From a virus, in IMG/VR virus record IMGVR_UViG_3300042397_000302, positions 1 through 33,071 of that record: a DNA stretch of 33,071 nucleotides; one strand, written 5' to 3'. The notes under the pieces are model-generated. The model made no database searches and was not told the DNA's origin. It saw only the letters and a list, made by a program, of their open reading frames with translations. The position numbers and the translations under genes were made by a program. Positions 18,701 through 24,300 of the stretch are shown here, piece after piece. The number at the start of each line of letters is the position of its first letter. Position 1 is the stretch's first letter.

Positions 18701-20695
18701 GACAAGATTGGGGTAGGCGAAGAAGCAATTCTTAAAATCCAAAAAGACCAGATCGTTCAGCAAGAAGCAGCCCTTGCCAATGATAGACTTCGCTTAGACT
18801 ACCTAGTAAAAATTAAAGAAGCCGAACTGGCAATTGCTGGTGCACAACAGTCTGGACTACAAAACAATAAGCCTGGAGGAGGTGCTAAGGGTACTGGTGT
18901 TGGAGGTTCTGATAATAGTGGAACTGTTACTCCAGTTGTTACTCCAACCGTTACCCCAACAGTAACCCCAACGGCAAGTTCATCAACCTCAGCACTTGCA
19001 GGTTTACAAAAATTTGATAAAACGGTATTAGACAAGCAATTCGGTGGCCGATTTAATTCGTTAATGAATTCCGCATCTATAGCAACTGAAGTATCAAGCA
19101 GCATTACTGGAAGCAATGCCCTTAGAGGTATACTTCAAGAGGGCATACGTAATCAATTTGTAGACATGAACACAAACAGGTTCCTTGACAGATCAAAAAT
19201 TGCAGCGAACAAAAGAGGAGACTACGATGCTTTAAAGTTAAGGTATGACGAACAGTTGGCAGTCAATGAAGGCAGAAAGGCTGATTTCGCTGCAAGGAGG
19301 CAAGACCTTGTTTCAAAACTACCACAAGAAATTAAAAATGCATTAGATGTTTTAAAAAATAGAAAAACCGAAATCGCTCCACTGATTACAGCCGAAGCAG
19401 CAGCAAAAAGAGCATACACTTCAACAATAGAAAAACAACTTGGCTTTGATAAAAAAACTGGAAGACCAATTATTGGACCACAAACAGAACAACAAAAAAA
19501 GGATGGAACTTCAGATCAACAATTTGCCGATGCTGCTTTTGCTAAATACATGGACAATGGTTTAAGAGACCTAAATGTATTTAATGGTAGAATTGCTCAA
19601 ATTGAACAACTTCTTGCAAGTAATGGTTTTTCAAAAGATAAAATTATTAGTCTTATAGGCGAGTACGCTTCTGGTGGATACATTTCTGGCCCTGGTACTC
19701 AAACATCAGACTCAATTCCAGCAATGCTTTCAGATGGAGAGTATGTAGTAAAAGCATCTTCAGTAGATAAGATTGGTACCGCAGCCCTTGACTACATGAA
19801 CAAAACAGGCAGAGTTGCCAAATTTGCTATAGGCGGAATGGCTGACAGAAGAGATGCTGCTATGGCTAGTCGTGCACCAAGCAAACTTCAGCAGTGGGCT
19901 GCTAGTCGTATGGGACGCTTACTGGGCAACTCCGACTGGCAGAATGCTGGCAGAACTCGCTTCGGCCTAAGCCGTGCACAAATGGATGCTTACATTGAAT
20001 CTCAAAAAGCAAACCAAATCTCAGCAAACTCTAGAACTTCAACTGGCAGTCTTCAGTTGGGGGCATTGGCAAACGACAAGAGCATTTCAATGGAGGCTGC
20101 AAGAATTATGGCTTCGTTTGTTCCAGTCATAGGTGCAGGATCTGCTCTAGCGAATACTGCCACAGGAGTGGCAGGTGGAGACTTGCAGTCTGCAGGCTTT
20201 AGTGCTTTGGGTGCTTTTGGTGGATTTGGTGGGGCACTAAGACTTGGATCAAAAACACTAAATGCTGTAGAAGGACTACAAAGAACAACTACAGCCGTTG
20301 CTAAAGCAGACAATATGTTTGGAAAGTTTAACAAGAAGGCTGGCCTATCTGCCAACATTGCTGGAACATCTAAAGGATATATTGAGTCATATTTCACAAG
20401 TGGGCAATTGCCAACATTCCACAAGGGTGGAATGGTTCCTGGAAACTTCGATATGCCAATTATGGCTAAGGGTGGAGAGTTTGTAATGAGTGAGTATGCT
20501 GTTAAGCAATATGGAACAGACACAATGGGTGCAATGAATTCTGGAAATGCTGCGGTACTTGGCGATTCAGTGTATAATTATAGTGTCAACGTAAACGTTG
20601 CCAACACAGGTGCAAATCCTAACGATATTGCAAGAACCGTAATGGCACAAATTAGGCAGATTGACTCACAGCGAATTAGGAGCAATGTTCTATAA
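9707..20695 (+). CDS. Tape measure protein with embedded enzyme-like domains
   Basis: This 3,662-residue protein sets tail length and is normally expelled into the host envelope during DNA entry. Residues about 195-470 match the TP901-type tape measure core (TIGR01760/PF10145 style: VKFKRVYGDL, MAAQAAATGKMGADLI, ALKSGLASMINPT). Hydrophobic segments lie near 195-212, 543-580 (the strongest, hairpin-like), 2057-2125 and 3468-3515. Inserted at 735-1345 are kinase-like, nucleotidyltransferase-like and GNAT-like domains, listed separately. An unrecognised possibly globular stretch lies near 1540-1725. A long coiled coil spans about 2873-3055, and a TPTV-type linker about 3073-3093. Gly-rich modules recur at 669, 1363, 3320 and 3571. 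The start has AGAGGTG upstream. The first about 600 codons prefer CGN arginine, while later parts prefer AGA. Confidence 0.92.
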   Translation: MADSQTNININIDTSQALANLKALQSQISAFQTSMAKGSATQAANAAKIRQNLMNDINATNKFAASIKTIKTTAESFTESLEKNKLSMGQYFKYAGGASKSFGKLFKNEMATIDKVARERVKTLQTQYIQLGRDASGAMKSIAVRPLVLDMDNYATKTAIAAQKQQILNQLLKQGSTNLLNFGKNTQWAGRQLMVGFTVPLAMAGTAAAKTYMEMEKAVVKFKRVYGDLNTTGAETAKTLETLRQLSGEFTKYGIAVADTMDMAAQAAATGKMGADLIAQVQNATKLAVLGGVEQSQALETTISLTNAFGVAAEDLSGKIDFLNAVENQTVTSIEDLTIAIPKAAPVIQQLGGDVKDLAFFLTAMREGGINASEGANALKSGLASMINPTKQASEFLAGFGISVKGIVEGTRGDVKQTILQMATAFDTLDPLNRARAIEQMFGKFQFARISTLFQNVIKEGSQAQTVLDLSRNTAEELAVLSQRELGKISESPMFKFQKTLEDIQAKIAPIGEAFLKMITPIIEWAGTLIDNFNNMGKGVKDFWLGLVAGVAGLGPVLLMGFGLIANGVANLIKLFANIKSWFNKTSDSTTTLGMQTSYMSQEQLEAAAVAASLDQAHSSLVQTFTSEALAVDKLRTAYEKAILAQQQFSNTNVIPTTVTPRNDDVDGYAAGGIIRGRGTGTSDSIIARVSNGEAVIPAKSVAKNRGLVQGLIAGDLPAYAEGGFIGMPKSYARVQNERNSANAVYEKFLQSERFKNQPPENYVGQKSRTTGHSFPIFGIGGIWHKADGSDVFVKPVMDELSAMAELRGTIIARDAHGLVTPQQRVVVMKDPTDRTGVRKFLALESPLDPRLSEPTGKFTKAEYFQQLLASTLRGDKDLSADNIFGNMLPDVGPAGVFNRASGLREYEPNMPSIAEQATINLLGVKGGAKKAFAQNTADLVRSMTPEEYSVGMRAEIDRVLPRLEQTINSLGLNEVELPIYKAMITRLQEAKTLDWTKFYQMHTNVQAPKPSQSEIQSFAKGGIVGESVDPSSAVVAFGAHQPFTTAHEMIARMGMDLAAKKGSQFKQFSTAQGKSKRSLLSDALKTKLISESIGITPQITRDPYSLMESLALQGIKDVTLLLGQDRMTAGVFDLAAVEHGVKLTKIAIPREPGSPSGTETRLAISNNDTRRYQELIASGATQSTKDQVFKEMKAAMEIPKLAQGGLVVNGKIADPIELAKSRMKNNDPSKKRDQLSYRYSVKTNPETNGPMHAIEAIDIMGVTRGSLDWDRDSGEILMVWVEEGLRRMGIASDMWHAANLEALKNPSAIIHPVHSSEISADGAAWRDSVSGAKLRDTNWVSDNNTVNPREEYLKTLVKDNKFARGGMVSGPGTGTSDSIFAMLSNGEAVIPAKSVARNPELVKSLISDDIPGFSQGKMPDYRQKQELAPSTRLTPTWETLPQLDKVSTEQTARTEQLLGSINASQTNASKIVVSLVKYVGDSEELFKQANDAMAQLLDSGITDSRMLKDEIRKVLGITSNNQGAKSLTHISEGYTTTREKALEQEKQGSLALTAGQRKKITGLPEGSPVPLKHGLGVVLEPNAEGVPFNSQEMNRRLASPGKNFDKALSAEEFSAFFNANGIEKWSDSVEMGGGNLQELATQAEILENAFRQVIASLPAGTKIFDTEELKQAYLGANPDGNARTVTEMYSEARTSIQGTKLESVLDRSGTLVAEERSGESRSPGRPKRIDMAKRSRNLQPDPELVAMAEASGMAGAGANAMKEYIDGAKSVGSKEENDPVHIARSEKRNSPHPQAGIDGADDANAYLKTRNEILKSSASAEDMYVAGSPQQPAEKLGLAQRAKIKIASTAAGVAGQVYGTRAFGPAGGVVAGEAASAITDKGLTMLSNGFEKLKTKIGAFGQALTIKGNNSRDVVSSIKAGFDSRLDVTEQLPDLDPKIAGKITDKNLKIISAAVVEQENTLSRLRDKTIKVVDQTSAAQEEMVTNTKDSLLNLSDELEQTLAEAEKNSSDIKDSPSNRRNRLKDFFSETNGRDEEGNRKSGIVNRMGGTQGIKRSMGAVAAAVGMATMVPGAIGQAAQAAMGPISAATAAMSLIPGPAGLVAGGLALVATTTMAVIDMLNKNRRKAAELQENLSTSNKAMAKYAEFSKKVTGSEVMNKRRESELGLFNYAPGKKSFGLSFMESDAGKQLLDSVGQEMKSDRGAESAQTLVTNQLLAAVTSGALTSAQARSVAAALGKEMKDQTFAMSVTGNLLELLGPDGENLTKDPLKLRLEVINQASGILGEIQTDMEEATAAGTNGWDYVLDIATLGISAAVRYQDNLGKAAGRWQAQAQALIETGQQQLDALDLEYEKRIKNLYAAGKIAEAEELTNKHIQDRKTLMDVNGDQIQAMIDAVNAADNDFGFFGGGQQNAMSNSANDAIAKAYEGSAFSAQAEGLRNDIDATKGDKGQQVTLKSIVASKTLGLNQAALGVELFGKTSEGMDQLMALLTEMGDPAAANTALSLASLFSDKATAKQFIIDVQAKGTEGKALVDAMALVQRSGVNTDMNLIVTYFQKNPAVALDIKKQIDAIKNEPEITRTVITKHLGQKAIDAIKTDQKYFDSLDKENKIVYLTNLQTTIALDADPEFLADKALYETRMGTGKISNAEYHAILANEVTKNRIAVNAPGMAGDKGGSGGSGPSASWLDEVVKKTRDLYKANQQLTIGYKASGNALAAFYKKGKIALTEMQGMQMQLANAGLGRDIISNILGMPKEEAEKWMKMFLKKGVVTDFAKEVNAIMYANKAGDYIAETKLLTNEYNNQVKATSALTAAGIDGAHAQSMLNDENMRSILYGVTLSGSIAEQTEKVKALTRANIENLALENLKKDPRQREIDRAGIQIDAIQKENAIYQNGLEIISKQEEKISAVYDKQIAALNEVKTINDQISRQKQGELDLADALSRGDIGAAAKAAQQLRTQNAQDAAEAQTKALEDAKKRALAAISVEIDGKRYTRLELTDKIGVGEEAILKIQKDQIVQQEAALANDRLRLDYLVKIKEAELAIAGAQQSGLQNNKPGGGAKGTGVGGSDNSGTVTPVVTPTVTPTVTPTASSSTSALAGLQKFDKTVLDKQFGGRFNSLMNSASIATEVSSSITGSNALRGILQEGIRNQFVDMNTNRFLDRSKIAANKRGDYDALKLRYDEQLAVNEGRKADFAARRQDLVSKLPQEIKNALDVLKNRKTEIAPLITAEAAAKRAYTSTIEKQLGFDKKTGRPIIGPQTEQQKKDGTSDQQFADAAFAKYMDNGLRDLNVFNGRIAQIEQLLASNGFSKDKIISLIGEYASGGYISGPGTQTSDSIPAMLSDGEYVVKASSVDKIGTAALDYMNKTGRVAKFAIGGMADRRDAAMASRAPSKLQQWAASRMGRLLGNSDWQNAGRTRFGLSRAQMDAYIESQKANQISANSRTSTGSLQLGALANDKSISMEAARIMASFVPVIGAGSALANTATGVAGGDLQSAGFSALGAFGGFGGALRLGSKTLNAVEGLQRTTTAVAKADNMFGKFNKKAGLSANIAGTSKGYIESYFTSGQLPTFHKGGMVPGNFDMPIMAKGGEFVMSEYAVKQYGTDTMGAMNSGNAAVLGDSVYNYSVNVNVANTGANPNDIARTVMAQIRQIDSQRIRSNVL
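11711..11872 (+). repeat. Gly-rich tape-measure module, copy 1
   Basis: Residues 669-722 of the tape measure read as YAAGGIIRGRGTGTSDS followed by a NGEAVIPAKSVAKN segment. This is the GG-x-GPGTGTSDS-I-a-x-LSNGE-x-V-I module that recurs in many phage tape measures. It lies immediately before the enzyme-like domains and is closest in sequence to copy 2 (same NGEAVIPAKSVA core). Confidence 0.8.
11909..12736 (+). other. Kinase-like domain inside tape measure
   Basis: Residues about 735-1010 have the order of elements expected of a protein-kinase-like or PI3K/HipA-like fold. A glycine turn (GIGGIWHKADG) is followed by VFVKP with candidate ATP-binding Lys 795, then AMAELRG with candidate salt-bridge Glu 806. 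A hinge-like FLALESPLD comes next, then GDKDLSADNIFGN at 875-887, where Asp 876/883 and Asn 884 fit a catalytic-loop and metal-binding role. The C-terminal part is helical. Substrate is unknown, and the match is by motif order only, so it may be a divergent or inactive member. Confidence 0.45.
12800..13291 (+). other. NMNAT/cytidylyltransferase-like domain inside tape measure
   Basis: Residues about 1032-1195 start with a beta strand leading into GAHQPFTTAH (1039-1048), which resembles the nucleotide-binding GRFQPFHxGH motif of the HIGH-type nucleotidyltransferase superfamily, with the second His kept (His 1048) and His 1041 present. Near the end SGTETR (1157-1162) resembles the ISSTxxR motif. 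Between them lies VTLLLGQDRM, matching the usual strand with a Gly. The pairing of both motifs at normal spacing makes this the best supported of the three domains. Substrate is not predictable. Confidence 0.55.
13394..13741 (+). other. GNAT acetyltransferase-like domain inside tape measure
   Basis: Residues about 1230-1345 show the GNAT order: strands LSYRYSV and HAIEAIDIMGVTRG, then GEILMVWVEEGLRRMGIASD, in which RRMGIA (1287-1292) fits the acetyl-CoA-binding R/Q-x-x-G-x-G/A motif at the start of a helix. It ends with SADGAAWRDSVSG, like the C-terminal segment of small phage-encoded GNAT proteins. The acceptor substrate is unknown. Confidence 0.55.
13793..13960 (+). repeat. Gly-rich tape-measure module, copy 2
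   Basis: Residues 1363-1418 begin FARGGMVSGPGTGTSDSIF and continue with NGEAVIPAKSVARN, closely matching copy 1 at the protein level. Nucleotide sequences have diverged (many synonymous changes), so the duplication is not recent. The two copies bracket the three enzyme-like domains. Confidence 0.8.
18923..18985 (+). repeat. Thr-Pro-Val tandem linker in tape measure
   Basis: Residues about 3073-3093 contain repeated TPTV/TPVV units followed by a Ser run. This is a flexible or extended linker separating the long coiled coil from the C-terminal region. Confidence 0.7.
19664..19840 (+). repeat. Gly-rich tape-measure module, copy 3
   Basis: Residues 3320-3378 begin YASGGYISGPGTQTSDSIP and continue with SDGEYVVKASSVDK, then end FAIGGM. 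This is the same module as copies 1 and 2, here in the C-terminal region where it is usual in tape measures. Confidence 0.8.
20417..20551 (+). repeat. Gly-rich tape-measure module, copy 4 (shortened)
   Basis: Residues 3571-3615 begin FHKGGMVPGNFDMPIMAKGG and continue with EFVMSEYAVKQYG. The GPGTGTSDS part is replaced, but the GG-x-V opening and the GE-F-V-x-x-x-A core are retained. Confidence 0.6.
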
Positions 20696-21354
20696 TGACC
20701 ACATCAGCGTATATGGCAGGCAGAAAAAAGTGGGGCAGACCACAGGCCATGCTACTCTCAGATGCCCCTGGAACGCTCACTGACGACGGATTCTACGTCC
20801 CTGTAGGTTATGAACTAGGATCCAATGGCGATATTGTTGCAGAGTCTCCAGAAGAGGCTGGGACCTTTCTAGTGCTATCTGACCACAACCGTCAAGAAAT
20901 ATCCTTTAAACCCCTAAGAATTGAAAAGCGTGAGCGTATGGTAAATGGTCGTATGCGTTCATATCACATTGCAGATAAAATTCAAATCTCTACATCTTGG
21001 CAAAGATTGCCATCTAGAGGCTATGCTGCTTCACCAGAATTTGACGAAAACGGAATTGCTATTTTGAGAAGTTCTTCAACGGCTTCTGCAGGAATGAGTC
21101 AGATGTATACTGCCGATGGCGGTGCTGGCGGTATTGAACTACTAGACTGGTATGAAAACCACAGAGGTTCATTTTGGCTATTCCTATCGTATGACAGATA
21201 CGACAATTTTGAAAATCCAGTAACCAAGTATAACAATCTAAATAACTATTCAGATGTTATAGAGGTTTTCTTTTCAGACTTTTCTTACTCAGTAGAAAAA
21301 AGAGGACAGGGTCACGACCTTTGGAGTGTATCTCTAAGCCTGGAAGAGGTGTAA
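20695..21354 (+). CDS. Distal tail (Dit-like) protein
   Basis: This is a 219-residue protein whose ATG overlaps the tape-measure stop by one base (TAATG). In siphoviruses the gene after the tape measure encodes the distal tail protein, a ring at the tail end connecting tube and tip hub. The sequence is beta-rich, with HIADKIQISTSWQRLPSRGY, a mid segment LLDWYENHRGSFWLFLSYDR (a common feature of these proteins: indentation of tail with bulky aromatic residues) and a C-terminal strand ending DLWSVSLSLEEV. The assignment rests on position and general character. Confidence 0.75.
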   Translation: MTTSAYMAGRKKWGRPQAMLLSDAPGTLTDDGFYVPVGYELGSNGDIVAESPEEAGTFLVLSDHNRQEISFKPLRIEKRERMVNGRMRSYHIADKIQISTSWQRLPSRGYAASPEFDENGIAILRSSSTASAGMSQMYTADGGAGGIELLDWYENHRGSFWLFLSYDRYDNFENPVTKYNNLNNYSDVIEVFFSDFSYSVEKRGQGHDLWSVSLSLEEV

Positions 21355-21355
21355 G

Positions 21356-24300
21356 GTGTTTGTTAATCAACAACTTCAGGACCACCTAGAGACCTCATCC
21401 TCTGTTAAGAATAGATCTTTTATATCAGCCGAATGGAATATGAATGTTCCAGACAATATCTCCATGGTTGGAAACTATCGCTATCGCAAAGACTCTACAA
21501 ACTTCAGACTACTACCAGTGCAGTTTGATGAAGATGATGTTACCCACAAAAATGCAACAGATTCAGACACAACCATTGATAATGGTTTTGATGAAGTAAA
21601 CGAGCCAATTGCATTTTCCACTGTAAACGAAAAGGCAAAACTATATTTTTCTCTAGATGAGTGTCTGGGTAAGTTTAGACCAAGATCTGGAATCAATAAG
21701 GCTAGATATTTTAAGGTTGAGGGTACTCACTATTTTAACGGCACAACAATTAACGGACTAGGGCAATCCTTTCTTGACACAAACAGGCCAAGATATTATG
21801 CTGCAGATAGAACTGATAAATTTAAATATTGGACATCATTTAGAACAGAGGGTGGATCAGAATACGGAATAGCAAACAAAACACTCGGAGGTTTGAGCGA
21901 ACACACTATTGACGATGCGGTTCCTTTTGTTGTCTATAAAAATGCTGTTCCAGTAAACAGAGTAGTTGTAAAGATGCAAACCAATGTGGGAACAATTAAC
22001 CAGGGAAACATTGCTACAACAAATGGAACTATAGCAGACCCACTATTTGGAAGAGAGAATCAAAGCACACCTGTTAAGTGGAAGGTTCAAGGTCTTGTTG
22101 GAAACAACTGGGAAGACCTAAAAACATTTGATGCAAACTCTGTAAGAAGAGATGGCTCTCCAATAATTGGTGCAGATGGATATGTAGAGTTGTCTTATGG
22201 ACTAATTGTTCCAGAAAGGTATAGAGACATCTTTATTCAGGCGGAAACGTATTCAACCGCAGCACTATTGCCTGCAAAGGCTGTAAACGGATACGCCTAT
22301 CTGATCAAAACTTCTTCAACAGATATTGGAGAGTATTACATTTGGATTCAGGAAGAACAAGAATACCAAGTTTTTGCTCCTGAATATGGCTGGGTAGTTG
22401 CAGAAGAAACTGTAAATAGGTTTACTCACTTTGTTACAGATACCACTAACCCAGACAAGTTTATAAACACATCTAATCAATTTAGGGAAACATTCAGAGA
22501 ACTCGCATACCTTAAGGGTATAAGGATTGTTGTAGAAACAATGAACAAGTTTGACTCAACCTTTGACCTAATTGAAATGTCTACTCGTCTTGCTGTAAAT
22601 ATGACAGACAAAACGAAATCAGTATCTGCAAAAAAGATAGCATCTGATCTAGGTATTAGTGGTTTGCCAGTAGGACAACTACTAGTCTCAACAGGATCAA
22701 TAGAGATCTTTGACTTTGACGATTCCTTTAATCAAAACAATCAATCTAGCATCATTGCAAAATATGCACCTAATCAGATTCAGTTTAAAATCTATGATGT
22801 TATTGCAGAGGTATTAGAAAACGGAATATACCATGACTACTTTGTTCCTATTAAGACCATGTATGGAGATGGATTTCCAGAGACCTCTGTAGATTCTAGA
22901 ACAGTGCGAATTAATTTAAGAGACATGTTCTCACACTTTGAATCATTCTCAGCACCCCAGGTGCTTGTTGCAAATGCCTCTTTAAGTTATGCGGTATCGT
23001 TTCTTTTGGACAATATTGGATTTAGCAATTACGTTTTTAAAAGGGTACCAGGAGAGCCAGAGCCAATCATTCCATTCTTCTATGTCGAACCAGACGTAAC
23101 GGTAGCAGAAGTATTAAATGAACTTGCAAGATCAACCCAAACAGCCATGTTCTTTGACGAATACAACAATTTTGTTTTAATGTCAAGGAACTACATGCTA
23201 CCAAAAGAAACTGACAGAAATATTGACCTTACCCTATATGGTTCTAAAGATTCGGTTAAGGATGGCGTAGAAAGAAACTCAACAACAAAGCCAAAACTAG
23301 CAAACATTGTCAGCATTGCTAGTCAGAATACAGAGGTCTACAATGACGGTAAGATTAACTTTACCACCAGGTACATTGAGAAATCATACTCTTCACTAGA
23401 GCAAGCCAACAAGTTGGACCGTGACAAAACCTGGACATACAAGCCATCACTACTTTGGGAAGTTTCTCCGTCAGAAGCAACTAAGAAACAGGGTGGAGAT
23501 AACGATGGATCTCTTTCAACCTATGCACTGACTGCAATACCATTAAAGACAACGCTTTCAAACAAGGTCCCATCTGTAAACTCCCAAGGAATAGTTCAAG
23601 ACAACATTCTTGATTTTGGAGATGCTGCACAATGGGTTGGCAGATACGCAGGATACTTTTACGCAAATGGCGAGGTAATAAAGTATGATGCTGTGCAATA
23701 CAAGGTACTAGGAGAAACCGCAGATGTATGGATTAGTAGCCTTGAGGAATATGAGGATTACTTTTCAAAAATTCCGTTTAATGGCAAGATGTATCCAACA
23801 GGTTTTGTTCGCATATATTCAAAACCATTCTATAACAAAGAAACTGGGAAGCCTGTTCCAGGCGTTGTAGAGATTCACGGTCGTGGACAATTTGGCACAA
23901 AGATTGTGGAGCACAAAGCAGGACTTGACACTGCATCTTGGGCACAAAATGTGTCTGGCATAACTATGGATTCAGACTACCTGTTTAGTGCTGTTGGAAA
24001 CTTTCAATTAAAGGATGCCTACATTCCACACAAAACAGATGTTCCAATTAAAACATTTAGACTTGGATCAGGTTCTTTGGACTGGACACTAAATGCTCCT
24101 GGAACCCTCTCCGCAACAACTGGAACAGGTGACACCACCATAACTGCAAATAATTTAAAGAGCACAAAAGAATATACTTATTCTCTAACCATGGGAAACA
24201 AAAAAGTGTATTCTGTTGTTCAGCCCCTAGAAGAAAAAAAGAACATAGACACCATTACGTCACTTGGAAAATTAAGCATTACAAGTATTGTCCCAGGCAC

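Noticed and set aside
18919-18985. TPTV-type repeats considered as a CRISPR or other functional DNA repeat
   Set aside because: The repeats are short, in frame, and encode a Thr-Pro linker; there are no spacers.
20661-20696. TTGACT ... TATAAT before the distal tail gene
   Set aside because: The spacing between the two boxes is 24 bases, no TG precedes the hexamer, and the sequence is explained by the tape measure C terminus and the TAATG overlap.
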